A stretch of DNA of 64,000 nucleotides from Chloroflexota bacterium. GTDB taxonomy: Bacteria; Chloroflexota; Anaerolineae; Aggregatilineales; J027. The DNA is taken from positions 108,916 through 172,915 of the forward strand of contig QMIT01000013.1 of NCBI GenBank assembly GCA_024434115.1. Reading direction: 5' to 3'. Of the stretch, positions 16,724 to 27,027 are shown one piece after another. Below the pieces are notes generated by a model. That model worked only from the letters and a program-made list of their open reading frames with translations. It had not been told where the DNA came from and searched no databases. The position numbers and the translations under genes were made by a program. Each line of letters starts with the position of its first letter. Positions within the stretch are counted from its first letter, which is position 1.

Positions 16724-19357
16724 ATGACCGAAAAACTAACCAAGAATTTCAATTTTCAGGAGGCCGAGAGCCGCCTGTATAACTGGTGGCGGCAGTCCGG
16801 CTACTTTAAGCCCGAAGTCGCCCCCAAAGATGCCGAGCCGTATGTCATCAGTATGCCGCCACCAAACGTGACCGGGGCGCTGCATAACGGCCATGCCATG
16901 TTTGTCAGCCTAGAAGACATGATGATTCGTCATGCCCGGATGAAGGGCCGCGCCGCGCTGTGGGTGCCGGGGGCCGATCATGCGGGGATTGCCACACAGT
17001 TGCAGGTCGAAAAGATGCTGCGGGATGAGGGCAAAAGCCGCGAAGAAGTGGGCCGCGAAGAATTTCTGTACCGCACATGGGAATGGAAAGAAAAGTACGG
17101 CGGCGAGATTCAAAACCAACTCCAGAAACTCGGCGCGTCTTGCGATTGGGATCGTGACCGCTTTACGCTGGATGATGGCTTGTCCATTGCGGTGCGTGAG
17201 GCCTTTGTCCGGCTGTGGGAACAGGGTTTGATTTACAAGGGTACACGTCTGATTAATTGGTCGCCGGGGCTGAAAACAGCGGTCAGCGATTTGGAGGTGG
17301 AAGACAAAGAAATTGAGGGTAAGCTCTATTTCTTTAAATACCCGGTCGAAGGTGGCGAGTATATTCCAGTGGCGACCACCCGCCCCGAAACCATCTTGGG
17401 GGATACGGCGGTGTGTGTCCATCCCGAAGACGAACGCTATCAACGGTTTATTGGCAAGATGGCCTATGTGCCGATGTTGAATCGTGCCATTCCAGTCATC
17501 GCCGATGAATACGTCACCCGTGAATTTGGTACAGGGGCACTCAAGGTGACTCCGGGCCATGACTTCAACGACTATGAACTGGGCCAAAAGCACGGGTTGG
17601 AGATTATCAGTATTCTCAACCGTGATGCCAGCCTAAACGAAAATGCTGGCCCCTATGCCGGGTTGGATCGTTTTGTGGCGCGTGAAAAACTGTGGAAGGA
17701 TATGGAAGCGGCGGGGTTGACGATTGAGACCAAGCCCTATCCTATGGTCGTGCCCGTCAGTCAACGCGGCGGGGAGATCATCGAGCCGATGATCTCCGAG
17801 CAGTGGTTTGTCAAGATTCAGCCTCTGGCCGACAAAGCAATCGCAGCCGTGCGTGATGGCCGCATCAAGATCGTGCCCGAACATTTCGAGAAGGTCTATT
17901 TCCACTGGCTGGAAAACATCCAAGACTGGTGTGTCAGCCGTCAGTTGTGGTGGGGACACCGCATCCCGGCATGGACACACCGCGAAACCGGCGAAATCCG
18001 TGTGACCCGCGATGGCCCACCCGATGCCTCTGGCAAGTGGGAACAGGATGAGGATGTGTTGGACACGTGGTTCAGCAGTGGGTTGTGGCCGTTTAGTACA
18101 CTCGGTTGGCCCAACAACACGCCAGATTTACAGCGGTTTTACCCAACCCATATGATGGAAACGGGCTATGACATCCTGTTCTTCTGGGTGGCCCGTATGA
18201 TTATGATGGGCCTGTGGTTCACCGACCAAGCGCCCTTTGAGACGGTTTATCTGCATGGTCTCGTGCGTGATGAGCAGGGGCGCAAGATGAGCAAGACGAC
18301 GGGCAACGTGTTGGATCCGCTTGAAATTGTGGAGGAGTTTGGGGCGGATGCCTTGCGGTTTACCTTGCTGACAGGTGGCGCTCCCGGCAGTGACATGAAT
18401 CTGGCGATGGGCCGTATCGAACACAGCCGCAATTTCGGAAACAAGCTGTGGCAGATTGCCCGGTTTATTTTGAGCAATCTTGAAGACGATCAGCCGCTAG
18501 ATTTGCCCAAGCCTGCCGCATTGGATTTGCCAAGTCGCTGGATTTTGAGCCGATTGACCGAACTCATCCAAAACGTGGATCGGTTATTTGAGGGTCATAA
18601 TTACGGTGAGGCCGGACGCCAAATTCTTAGCTTCGTGTGGGATGAATTTGCCGACTGGTATGTTGAAATCAGCAAGGCCGCGCTGTATGGTGGTGATCTG
18701 GACGCCAAAGCCAGTACCCGTGCTACATTGCTGTATGTGTTGGATACATGCCTGCGGCTGCTGCATCCCTATATGCCTTTTATCACGGAAGAAATCTGGC
18801 AGGCCATTCCGCATACGGGCAAAGCATTGATTATCGCGCAATGGCCTATCGTGCATACGGAATATGCTGACGGCACCGCCGAAAACGTGTTGGCGACTAT
18901 TCAAGAACTAGTCATCGGTATTCGCAATACCCGCCAGCAGTATGACGTTGACCCAGCCAAGCGTATCGCAGCGGTCATCGCTCCCGGCTCGATGCGGCAG
19001 GTGTTAGAAAATCACAGCTATGTCTTTGGGCGGTTGTGCAACGTCCATGATGTGACGATTGCCGACGATGGCGCATCTGCACCAGAAAACGCCGCTACGA
19101 TTGTGGCCGCCGATGTGACGATTTATCTGCCACTGGCAGGCCTGATTGACCTCGAAAAAGAGCGTCAGCGCCTAGAGGATGAACTGGCGGGTCTGGTCAA
19201 ACAAATTGAACGTTCGCAGGGCACGCTGGGCAATGAAAATTTTGTGAGCCGTGCCAAGCCAGAAGTGGTGCAGCGCGAACGAGAGAAATTGTCAGACCTG
19301 TTAGCAAGTCAGGAGCGGGTACAGTCGCGGTTGGATGCGCTCAAGAGTATGGCATAG
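16724..19357 (+). CDS. valS: valine--tRNA ligase
   Basis: Class Ia synthetase charging tRNA-Val. About 877 aa, usual for ValRS. Signature HIGH region PPPNVTGALHNGHAM (about 45-59), editing domain (CP1) with TTRPETILGDTAVCVHPED, the anticodon-side motif WCVSRQLWWGHRIPAW, and KMSKT (about 521-525) in place of KMSKS. A C-terminal coiled coil (last 70 residues) is typical of ValRS. An upstream TTG at 16664 is open but the ATG at 16724 with GAGGGA upstream starts the known fold. Controlled by the T-box leader at 15461, through a shared transcript with the methyltransferase. Confidence 0.97.
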   Translation: MTEKLTKNFNFQEAESRLYNWWRQSGYFKPEVAPKDAEPYVISMPPPNVTGALHNGHAMFVSLEDMMIRHARMKGRAALWVPGADHAGIATQLQVEKMLRDEGKSREEVGREEFLYRTWEWKEKYGGEIQNQLQKLGASCDWDRDRFTLDDGLSIAVREAFVRLWEQGLIYKGTRLINWSPGLKTAVSDLEVEDKEIEGKLYFFKYPVEGGEYIPVATTRPETILGDTAVCVHPEDERYQRFIGKMAYVPMLNRAIPVIADEYVTREFGTGALKVTPGHDFNDYELGQKHGLEIISILNRDASLNENAGPYAGLDRFVAREKLWKDMEAAGLTIETKPYPMVVPVSQRGGEIIEPMISEQWFVKIQPLADKAIAAVRDGRIKIVPEHFEKVYFHWLENIQDWCVSRQLWWGHRIPAWTHRETGEIRVTRDGPPDASGKWEQDEDVLDTWFSSGLWPFSTLGWPNNTPDLQRFYPTHMMETGYDILFFWVARMIMMGLWFTDQAPFETVYLHGLVRDEQGRKMSKTTGNVLDPLEIVEEFGADALRFTLLTGGAPGSDMNLAMGRIEHSRNFGNKLWQIARFILSNLEDDQPLDLPKPAALDLPSRWILSRLTELIQNVDRLFEGHNYGEAGRQILSFVWDEFADWYVEISKAALYGGDLDAKASTRATLLYVLDTCLRLLHPYMPFITEEIWQAIPHTGKALIIAQWPIVHTEYADGTAENVLATIQELVIGIRNTRQQYDVDPAKRIAAVIAPGSMRQVLENHSYVFGRLCNVHDVTIADDGASAPENAATIVAADVTIYLPLAGLIDLEKERQRLEDELAGLVKQIERSQGTLGNENFVSRAKPEVVQREREKLSDLLASQERVQSRLDALKSMA

Positions 19358-19384
19358 GGGTGCGATTCAGAGATAAGTCTGAGG

Positions 19385-19414
19385 GGGGCGGTTCAAGGCG
19401 AACCGTCCCTTTTT
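19385..19414 (+). terminator. rho-independent terminator of valS
   Basis: GGGGCGGTTC (19385-19394) pairs with GAACCGTCCC (19400-19409), 5-nt loop, then TTTTT. It overlaps the stop region of the convergent small gene. Confidence 0.85.
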
Positions 19415-19655
19415 AGACCGCGCCTTCGTTCCCGTTTTTCGATGCAAAGAAAATGGTGCGGCCTGCGCGATGGGCGGCTTCTTTGACATTTGGATCACTA
19501 GCGGACTTATAAACAGCCTCCAATGCGGGGAGGGCGCGTTCGGCCTTTGCGCCGAATTTAAGCAATTCTTCAATGGTTCTTAACAAAACTTCAGCCTGTC
19601 TATCTTTTAGGCGTGAGATGTGAAAATCTATCATTTTATCTTCAGAGCTTGCCAC
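19413..19655 (-). CDS. small HEAT-repeat-like protein, 80 aa
   Basis: Function not recognised. The chain is almost all helical: VLLRTIEELLKFGAKAERALPALEAV followed by DPNVKEAAHRAGRTIFF gives the two-helix A/B pattern of HEAT or PBS-lyase repeats, with roughly one and a half repeats. Such short repeat proteins often bind other proteins. Convergent with valS and overlapping its terminator. It could also be a remnant of a longer HEAT protein. The 225 nt to the next gene hold no clear promoter. Confidence 0.5.
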   Translation of the reverse strand: MASSEDKMIDFHISRLKDRQAEVLLRTIEELLKFGAKAERALPALEAVYKSASDPNVKEAAHRAGRTIFFASKNGNEGAV

Positions 19656-19880
19656 AATTCACCGTCCTGTGGAAATGCTTTGAACCCACTATTTGGAAAT
19701 GGTTTCGTTTACACTATTGACAAGTATAGCAGGATTTTTTGGAGAGTCGCTATAATCTAGGTTTGAATTTGTGGATATTTTCATAATTTCTCAATTCAAT
19801 TGGCTAACGCTATTAGATTATTTTGGGCGTGATGTTGGCAGTGCCAGACAATAACCTACAGACTTGTGAGGATGGGTGGG

Positions 19881-20846
19881 ATGATTCAACAAGCGGTGAT
19901 TTTGGCGGCGGGGCGCGGTTCACGGCTTCAAACACTTTCCAAAGATGTTAGCAAAGCCATGCTGCCCGTTTTGGGGAAACCGATCATGGTTCGGGTAATG
20001 GATCGGTGCTTGGAGGCTGGCATTAAGCGGTTTGTCGTGGTGATTGGTGAGCAGGAAGGGGGTTTGGCATCCTATCTCAGCCATTCGTGGTATCCGCATA
20101 CTGAAGTCAAATATGTGCTGCAAATCACCCCTGCTGGCTCGGCAGATGCGTTGGCACTGGCAAGCAAACAAATTGAGGGTGATTTTCTGGTATTAGCGGC
20201 GGATACCCTGCCTTTACCCGATCACATCCCGGCCCTCATCAAGCGATTTAACGACACCAAAGCGGATATGGTCATCAGCGTGACCACTGCGCCCGCCGCT
20301 GAAATTCAACAATCCGCCGAAGCAATCATTGATGGCGATTGGGTGACCCACATGGTCGAAAAACCTGAAACCCCCACCGGAAATCAATTGGCGTTTATGG
20401 TGTATGCGGCTAAGAAAGAATTTTTGAATCACATCTCCAAAGTGACTTTTTCCAACCGAGGCGAAAAAGAATTGGTCAGCGGCATTCAGCAATTGATTGA
20501 TTCAGGCGGCAAGGTGGCCTATCAATCGGCCTCTCAGCGCTACCATTTTATGAAGGATACTGACCTCTATAAAATCAGCCGCGCCTATTTGGATGAAGGC
20601 CGCGATGCCCATATTCTCAGTGAACTGCCCGGCTCGGTGACGATTATCCCGCCGATTCGCATTGACCCCGGTGTGGTGGTCGGGCAAAAAGCCAAGATAG
20701 GCCCGTATGTCTATCTGGAAAGTGGCAGTTCAGTAGGTGAGGGTGCAACAGTGGTGGAGTCGCTGGTGCTGCGAAATTCAGTCATTCCAAAGGGTGAGGT
20801 CTGCAAACGCCAAATTATCAGCCGCACCAATCGGATTTCGGTTTAA
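19881..20846 (+). CDS. sugar nucleotidyltransferase with left-handed beta-helix tail
   Basis: Nucleotidyl transferase family (glucose-1-phosphate thymidylyl/uridylyl type). The N-terminal AVILAAGRGSRLQ carries the GxGxR nucleotide loop and KAMLPVLGKPI the sugar-phosphate contact Lys. VLAADTLPL follows at the metal-Asp place. The last 80 residues (IRIDPGVVVGQKAKIGPYVYLESGSS region) form hexapeptide repeats of a left-handed beta helix, as in GlmU-like enzymes. The start at 19881 is preferred: GAGG lies 9 nt upstream, while GTG 19866 and ATG 19872 overlap or crowd it. Sugar and nucleotide cannot be fixed from sequence alone. Confidence 0.82.
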   Translation: MIQQAVILAAGRGSRLQTLSKDVSKAMLPVLGKPIMVRVMDRCLEAGIKRFVVVIGEQEGGLASYLSHSWYPHTEVKYVLQITPAGSADALALASKQIEGDFLVLAADTLPLPDHIPALIKRFNDTKADMVISVTTAPAAEIQQSAEAIIDGDWVTHMVEKPETPTGNQLAFMVYAAKKEFLNHISKVTFSNRGEKELVSGIQQLIDSGGKVAYQSASQRYHFMKDTDLYKISRAYLDEGRDAHILSELPGSVTIIPPIRIDPGVVVGQKAKIGPYVYLESGSSVGEGATVVESLVLRNSVIPKGEVCKRQIISRTNRISV

Positions 20847-20936
20847 CGATAACGGTTCTGCCTAGAGCAGAGTTAATTCAATATTGATCGGAAGGATCTG
20901 CTTCATTAGGGAGCCGAAGTCTCATATCGGGTAAAT

Positions 20937-21296
20937 ATGGAAAAATCGGAATTTCTAGAGCTTTTCAAAAGACAACTTGAATTAGCGGCAGAGAACGCTG
21001 AATCTAAGCTAGGATATAAGATTTCTCGCGTGCTTAAGATTGCTTTTTATGGTTTCGGCTATAGTGGTGAGCAACTCGATGTTGAAACCGCTTTTGATTT
21101 GCTTTGGATTGATGAGACCCTGTTTTATGCGATTGTGGATGTTGCGGTCATTGATGTCACTTCGGAGAAGACGGTTATATTCATTCGAGTAAGTGGACAT
21201 GAACCGTGCCCCTTTGAAAAAACTTGGAATGATCTACCGGGGAATGGGCCTTTCAATCAATTGATTTCAGAAAAAGTTATCAAGGGGAAATTTTAA
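20937..21296 (+). CDS. hypothetical protein, 119 aa
   Basis: Not recognised. Soluble; an N-terminal helix (FLELFKRQLELAAENAESKLG) then beta-rich sequence with FYGFGYSGEQLDVETAFDLL and VVDVAVIDVTSEKTVIFI. The fold pattern (helix plus antiparallel sheet) recalls immunity proteins of polymorphic toxins, but nothing nearby is a toxin. Its stop overlaps the start of the HD-domain gene by one base (TAATG), so the two are coupled in translation. Confidence 0.55.
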   Translation: MEKSEFLELFKRQLELAAENAESKLGYKISRVLKIAFYGFGYSGEQLDVETAFDLLWIDETLFYAIVDVAVIDVTSEKTVIFIRVSGHEPCPFEKTWNDLPGNGPFNQLISEKVIKGKF

Positions 21297-21889
21297 TGAA
21301 TCGGGAACAGGCATGGAATATCGTTACGGAATTTGTGCAGTCGGAGAGCCTACGCAATCACATGCGCTCAGTCGAGGCGGCCATGCGAGCCTATGCTGAG
21401 AAATTTGGCGAAGACGTGGAGACATGGGGGATGGTGGGTCTGCTGCACGATTTTGATTGGGAGATTCATCCTGATTTGGAACGGCATCCGATTGCCGGAG
21501 CGCCCATTTTGCGTGAACGGGGTGTGTCGGAAGATATTATTCAGTCTATTTTAAGCCATGCCGACGAGTTGAAGATTCCGCGTTTGAGCCTGCGCGATAA
21601 GACCCTGTACGCAGTGGACGAATTGACGGGGTTGATTACAGCGGCGGCGTTGGTGCGGCCCTCAAAAGATATTCGGGATGTCGAAGTGAGTTCGATCAAA
21701 AAGAAGTGGAAGGATCGCGCTTTCGCAGCCGGGGTCAACCGTGAGGACGTTGAGCATGGCACGGCTGACTTGGGTGTGGATTTGTGGGGCGAGCATGTGC
21801 CAACTGTCTTGAAAGCGATGCAGGCGATTGCGGGGGACTTGGGTTTGGATGGACGCCTAGCCAAACCAGCAGAACCAGCGAACTCATAA
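21296..21889 (+). CDS. HD-domain phosphohydrolase-like protein
   Basis: 197 aa HD-fold metal-dependent protein. Metal-site elements in order: H in LRNHMRSVEAAMRAYA (about 21), the HD pair in GLLHDFDWE (about 52-53), H in ERHPIAGAPILRERGV (about 66), and H in ILSHADEL (about 88). The C-terminal half has a basic patch KKKWKDRAFA. Similar proteins act on nucleotides or phospho-substrates. Starts within the stop of the preceding gene, one base overlap. Confidence 0.8.
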   Translation: MNREQAWNIVTEFVQSESLRNHMRSVEAAMRAYAEKFGEDVETWGMVGLLHDFDWEIHPDLERHPIAGAPILRERGVSEDIIQSILSHADELKIPRLSLRDKTLYAVDELTGLITAAALVRPSKDIRDVEVSSIKKKWKDRAFAAGVNREDVEHGTADLGVDLWGEHVPTVLKAMQAIAGDLGLDGRLAKPAEPANS

Positions 21890-21959
21890 TTCGCCAAGTC
21901 GGTAGAAATGGGTAAAATCGGGGAGTATTCATTTTTGAACTTATCTAAAGACTGTCGCT

Positions 21960-22910
21960 ATGCACCTACGTCAACAATATGATGCCCACCGCGAGTCGTT
22001 GAAGTCGGTATTGGGAGCGCCGCCAGACGAGGCCCCCCTCATTCCGCAAACGCTACAAGTTGAGATTCTAGATGGCTATCGGCGGGAAAAAGTTCGCTAT
22101 CAGGTAACGACCAATCAGTGGGCGTATGCCTATATTTTGATTCCGCAAGGGACGCCGCCCTTTCCGGCGGTGATTTGTCACCATCGGCATAACCGTGAAT
22201 GGGCCATCGGCAAGAGTGAGATTGTTGGTATCAAAGGTGATCCTAATGAGGCGATTGGCGTGGAATTGGTCAAACGCGGCTATATAATTCTCGCGCCGGA
22301 CGCGATTGCCTTTGAGGAGCGCTGCCCCAAAGAAATTGACCATCATGACGCGCTGGCGGCCTATGAAAATAACTTCCGTGAACTAGCCGTGCGGCTGTTA
22401 CGCGGTGAGACACTCTTAAAAAAAGTGATCTGGGATGCGACACGCAGTATGGATTACCTCATGACCCGTGAGGAAGTGGATAAAAAACGGGTCGGGTATA
22501 TGGGGCACGGCTATGGTGCAAAAATGGCGATGTGGACAGCCGCGATGGATGAACGGATTGCGGTTGGAGTGGCACATGGCAGCGTTGGCAGTATGCACCG
22601 TGCCCTCAAAATGGGCCATATGGTGCAGTTCGAATTTGCCGTGCCACGTTTACTGCAAGTGGCGGATTATGACCGAATTTTGACGTTGATCGCACCGCGT
22701 CCGTTTTTGCTTTCTGCCAGCAAAGATGATCCAGATAGCACCGACGTGGTCGAGGTCTTTGAAAAAGCGGAACGGGCCTATGCGCGAATGGGGGCTAGCA
22801 GCCGTTTGACTTTGTATCATTACAACCCCCGTGACGGAGACGGTTGGTTTACCTTGCAATCGCGGCATCGTGCTTATGATTGGCTAGATAATTGGCTGAA
22901 GCCATACTGA
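21960..22910 (+). CDS. alpha/beta-hydrolase fold protein with nucleophile Ser replaced by Gly
   Basis: 316 aa of the dienelactone-hydrolase/acetyl-xylan-esterase-like group: FPAVICHHRHNREWA (oxyanion side), GYIILAPDAIAFEER, and LIAPRPFLLSASKDDPDS holding the acid Asp, with a late His in SRHRAYDW. The nucleophile elbow should read G-x-S-x-G; here it is G-H-G-Y-G (residues 182-186, Gly184 codon GGC at 22509). Otherwise the fold is intact with no frame damage. It may be non-catalytic, or use another residue. Single gene, 70 nt after the HD gene. Confidence 0.72.
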   Translation: MHLRQQYDAHRESLKSVLGAPPDEAPLIPQTLQVEILDGYRREKVRYQVTTNQWAYAYILIPQGTPPFPAVICHHRHNREWAIGKSEIVGIKGDPNEAIGVELVKRGYIILAPDAIAFEERCPKEIDHHDALAAYENNFRELAVRLLRGETLLKKVIWDATRSMDYLMTREEVDKKRVGYMGHGYGAKMAMWTAAMDERIAVGVAHGSVGSMHRALKMGHMVQFEFAVPRLLQVADYDRILTLIAPRPFLLSASKDDPDSTDVVEVFEKAERAYARMGASSRLTLYHYNPRDGDGWFTLQSRHRAYDWLDNWLKPY

Positions 22911-22998
22911 GCCGAATGCTTGATGGTTAGGCCATCTCAGATAAGCATCTATTTACCCACGTTCATGTAATGTTCACCTGACGACGGCGGAACAGCCA

Positions 22999-23028
22999 TT
23001 GTATTGGGTTTTGTCGGACTGTTATAAT
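22999..23028 (+). promoter_or_regulatory. promoter for zinc-ribbon LysM gene
   Basis: TTGTAT (22999-23004), 18-bp spacer, TATAAT (23023-23028). The expected start near 23035 leaves a short leader before the ATG at 23066, which lacks a clear ribosome site. Confidence 0.5.
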
Positions 23029-23065
23029 CCCCGCCTTGATTAACTTTGAAACTGACTGAACACGC

Positions 23066-24454
23066 ATGGCAAGCACACGAAATAATCAACGCTGCCCAAA
23101 TTGTGGGGCGAACAATCCCGGTAATGTGGCGGAATGCCTCATTTGCGGGACGCTGTTGTCTTCCCGCAAGGCGGCTACGCCAACCTCCGCCCCGGAAGGC
23201 AAAAAGGTCAACTTTAAAGTGGCCTATAACCCAGATGAGGGCGAAGACGACTTGATGGTGCGGGGGATATGGAACTCTCCCCTAGCGACGATTATTGGCT
23301 TGCTGCTGTGCCTATTGGCGACGGGCGGAGCGATTGTAGCGGGCGTGATGTTTATCCCCGAGGATGAAAAAAACGAAACGCCCCGTGCCGAGGTCTTAGC
23401 CTCTGGGACGGCCTTTACTGGGACACCCGAAAACTCTCCAACACCTGCGCCAACGGCCTTGCCGACTAATACACGTCCCGCGCCGCCGCTTTTGCCGACA
23501 ATTACTGTCACTGCATCGAATACGCCGGAGCCGACCCCGTGTACCAAAATTGCCGCAGCCGGGGATACGCTATACGGATTGGCACAGGAATGTGGACACC
23601 GCCATTTTGCGATTGTGCAGGTGATTTTGACATTGAATCCCCAAGTGGAATGTGAAAACTGTCTAGCGCAGGGGGATTCTGTGGTCATCCCGTGGCCGAC
23701 CCCCACCACTGACCCGAATGCCGATGTGGGGGCGCTGCCTGCCGGAGAGGGTGACAATTCCACTGGTGATGTGTTAACGGTGGCGCAAGATACCAGTGGC
23801 GAAACAGCATCCAATGAATTCGGCACACCCGATGCACTGGCAACCTTGTTTGTTGAACCGACGCTGCGTCCGGGCTTGGCTTGGCATACCATTCAGCAAG
23901 ACGAGACACTCTATACGATTATCAGTATTTACAATGCCGACGCCAAAGTGATTGCTGATCTGAACCCCGAAATTGAATTTTTACAGTGCGATTATGGCGA
24001 AAAATTCGGCGGGCCAAACTGCTCGGTGTTTTTCTCGATAGGGCAGCGTATCCGTGTGCCTGTGCCGCCGCCAACCGCTACCCTATCGCCAACACCGTCG
24101 GGCAGCGAAACCCCAACACCAACGATTACCCCAACGTTTAATGCGCCGCAGCCGTATCAACCGCTTGAGGATGCGATTTTTGACGGTGACAGCTTGGTGA
24201 CACTGCGTTGGACGGCGACGGGCACGCTGGACATCAATGAAAATTACCTTATCACGGTGACAAACCTTGATACTGATGACATATTTCGCGCCCGTACCCG
24301 TGACCAATTCCTGATTTTGCCAGAGGATTGGAAACCGAATGGGAGCAAGGCCCAAGATTTTGAATGGATGGTTGAGATTGCTGTTCTTGATGGCGACCAG
24401 ATCGTTTCTACTCGCCAACCCACTGCGCCGCGTCATTTCTCGTGGGGCGGGTGA
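23066..24454 (+). CDS. zinc-ribbon, single-pass membrane protein with two external LysM domains
   Basis: 462 aa. An N-terminal zinc ribbon has CPNCGANN and CLICGTLL (about residues 10-30); a lone transmembrane helix follows (about 74-98, LATIIGLLLCLLATGGAIVAGV). Then a Thr/Pro linker, a LysM domain (AAGDTLYGLAQECG to VVIPWP, about 165-210) and a second LysM (HTIQQDETLYTIISIYN to IRVPVP, about 273-335), each with paired Cys. The last 100 residues form an FN3-like beta domain. Topology suggests a cytoplasmic ribbon and glycan-binding outside. Followed by a related LysM lipoprotein gene on the same strand. Confidence 0.8.
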   Translation: MASTRNNQRCPNCGANNPGNVAECLICGTLLSSRKAATPTSAPEGKKVNFKVAYNPDEGEDDLMVRGIWNSPLATIIGLLLCLLATGGAIVAGVMFIPEDEKNETPRAEVLASGTAFTGTPENSPTPAPTALPTNTRPAPPLLPTITVTASNTPEPTPCTKIAAAGDTLYGLAQECGHRHFAIVQVILTLNPQVECENCLAQGDSVVIPWPTPTTDPNADVGALPAGEGDNSTGDVLTVAQDTSGETASNEFGTPDALATLFVEPTLRPGLAWHTIQQDETLYTIISIYNADAKVIADLNPEIEFLQCDYGEKFGGPNCSVFFSIGQRIRVPVPPPTATLSPTPSGSETPTPTITPTFNAPQPYQPLEDAIFDGDSLVTLRWTATGTLDINENYLITVTNLDTDDIFRARTRDQFLILPEDWKPNGSKAQDFEWMVEIAVLDGDQIVSTRQPTAPRHFSWGG

Positions 24455-24553
24455 GGCAAGACTGATGTTATATGACACGGGGGTAAAGCCGCCGTGCTGA
24501 ATCTAAACTAAAGGCAGAGCAACCCTATCGTCAATACGGTTTCTGCCAAAAGG

Positions 24554-25663
24554 ATGCTTATGCAGAAAAGATTATGGATACTGCTGCTGCCAGTGTTATT
24601 GCTGGCGGCGTGTGGCAAAAATGAAGAACCTAAAGCGACCAATACACCCCCTGCGCCAACGCAACCCCCGACAGTCGAAATTGTCATGGCTCCATCGAAT
24701 ACACCGGGAGGGCCAACACTGACGCCATCCCCGACCTTTCCGGCGACGGCGACACCCCATCCAACGGATTTGCCGCCTGCCGCGCAACCAACGGCGACCA
24801 TTACGCCCCCACCCCCGCCGTATATCACGACTATTGCAGCCGGGGATACCTGTGGGAGCATTGCGGTGCGGTTTGGGCTGGATGTGGTGAGCGGCGCACG
24901 CGCGATTATTGACGCCAATGGCCTCAACAGCCGTTGTACCAATTTGCCTTCGGTGGGGGCGCAGATTATTGTGCCACGCCCGACCTTGATGCCTACCCAG
25001 CCGGGGCTAGACTTAACGCAGACACAAATCGCAACTTTACTACCAACGGCTTTACGGAATGTGACACCGTATGCCATTTATGAATACTGCCCCCAAGAAG
25101 AGGATACACTGACGAGTATCGCACTTGAGCATGGCACCACGAATCAACGCATTTGTGAACTCAACCCTCTGCCAGATGGGATTGATTGCGGTGGGTGTGA
25201 TTTTAGTGAGTCGGCGGTTGGGTATTGCCCTAGGCCCCCACTTATCAGCCAATTCAACTGCCTGAATGTCCCCGGCCCAACACAAACACCGACCCCGACA
25301 GCGACCTTAAGTGGATCGGAAACGCCAACCGCCTTGCCGACCTATGTACCACCGCGCCCCTTTTATCCGCAAGATGGGGCGACGCTCACCGGGCCAATTC
25401 TGCTGAGTTGGCTATCGGTTGGGGAATTAAATCCGGAGGAGGTCTATGTGGTGTCACTGGCGGATGAAACCAGCGGACAGCCGTTTTACATCACGACGCG
25501 CCAAACCAGCGCCGCTATTCCGTCAATTTGGCAGCCCGCCGCCGGACAAATCCGCAATATTGTCTGGTCGCTGGAAGTAGCCGTGATAGACCCGAATACC
25601 GGGATGTATGTCCCAGTATCCGGGCGGTCATCTAATGCGCGGTTTGTGTGGCAGGGGGAATAA
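24554..25663 (+). CDS. LysM-domain lipoprotein
   Basis: 369 aa. Signal peptide with lipobox LLAACG (Cys about 19), Thr/Pro-rich spacer, then a LysM (IAAGDTCGSIAVRFGLD to QIIVPRP), a second, Cys-rich LysM-like unit (CPQEEDTLTSIALEHGT to NCLNVPG), another short TPT linker and a C-terminal beta domain like that of the preceding gene (SGETPT then PARPFYPQDGATL-type opening). The shared layout marks the two as paralogues. Likely cell-wall or exopolysaccharide binding at the surface. Confidence 0.78.
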   Translation: MLMQKRLWILLLPVLLLAACGKNEEPKATNTPPAPTQPPTVEIVMAPSNTPGGPTLTPSPTFPATATPHPTDLPPAAQPTATITPPPPPYITTIAAGDTCGSIAVRFGLDVVSGARAIIDANGLNSRCTNLPSVGAQIIVPRPTLMPTQPGLDLTQTQIATLLPTALRNVTPYAIYEYCPQEEDTLTSIALEHGTTNQRICELNPLPDGIDCGGCDFSESAVGYCPRPPLISQFNCLNVPGPTQTPTPTATLSGSETPTALPTYVPPRPFYPQDGATLTGPILLSWLSVGELNPEEVYVVSLADETSGQPFYITTRQTSAAIPSIWQPAAGQIRNIVWSLEVAVIDPNTGMYVPVSGRSSNARFVWQGE

Positions 25664-25672
25664 ATCGGTGAT

Positions 25673-26615
<943 letters not shown>

Positions 26616-26641
<26 letters not shown>

Positions 26642-27020
26642 GCTGCTGTTCCTCCTGCAATTTTTGATAGAGGGCGATTTTGTATTCGATCACCTTCAGG
26701 GATTCCTGCAACAAACACAGTTGCTCGGTGACAACGGCATGATGGTTTTTGAGCATGGCCTGACGTTCGGCCAGCGTGCTCTGACCCTGACGCCGCAGTT
26801 CGGCATAATGCTGCATTTCGCGGATGGGCATTCCGGTGGCGCGTAGTTTGTTGAGAAACTCGATTTCCCGGATGGTGTCATTGGTATAACGACGATGCCC
26901 GTTGGCGGCCCGGACTACCGAAGAGAGCAGGCCGATGCGCTCATAATAGCGCAGGGTATGGCCGCTCAATCCGGTTATTTCGGCAACTTGTTGAATGGTG
27001 TACTCTGTTTTTGTGACCAT
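26616..27020 (-). CDS. MerR-family transcriptional regulator
   Basis: 134 aa. N-terminal winged helix: [26 protein letters not shown], and [17 protein letters not shown], then the dimer coiled coil (about 85-125). No Cys cluster, so it is not a metal sensor; the sequence is like the regulators often paired with oxidoreductases. A MerR-type promoter lies immediately upstream and its predicted start is 1-2 nt before the ATG, so the message may be leaderless. Overlaps the aldo/keto reductase gene it likely controls. Confidence 0.88.
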
Positions 27021-27027
27021 GTTTCAC

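Noticed and set aside
19717..19756. TTGACA (19717-19722) and TATAAT (19751-19756) before the nucleotidyltransferase gene
   Set aside because: The spacer is 28 bp, far too long for one promoter; no good partner box for either.
23224..23892. Minus-strand frame of 222 aa opposite the zinc-ribbon LysM gene
   Set aside because: Low-complexity antisense of the TPT linker and LysM repeats; no start signal, and the plus strand has clear domains.
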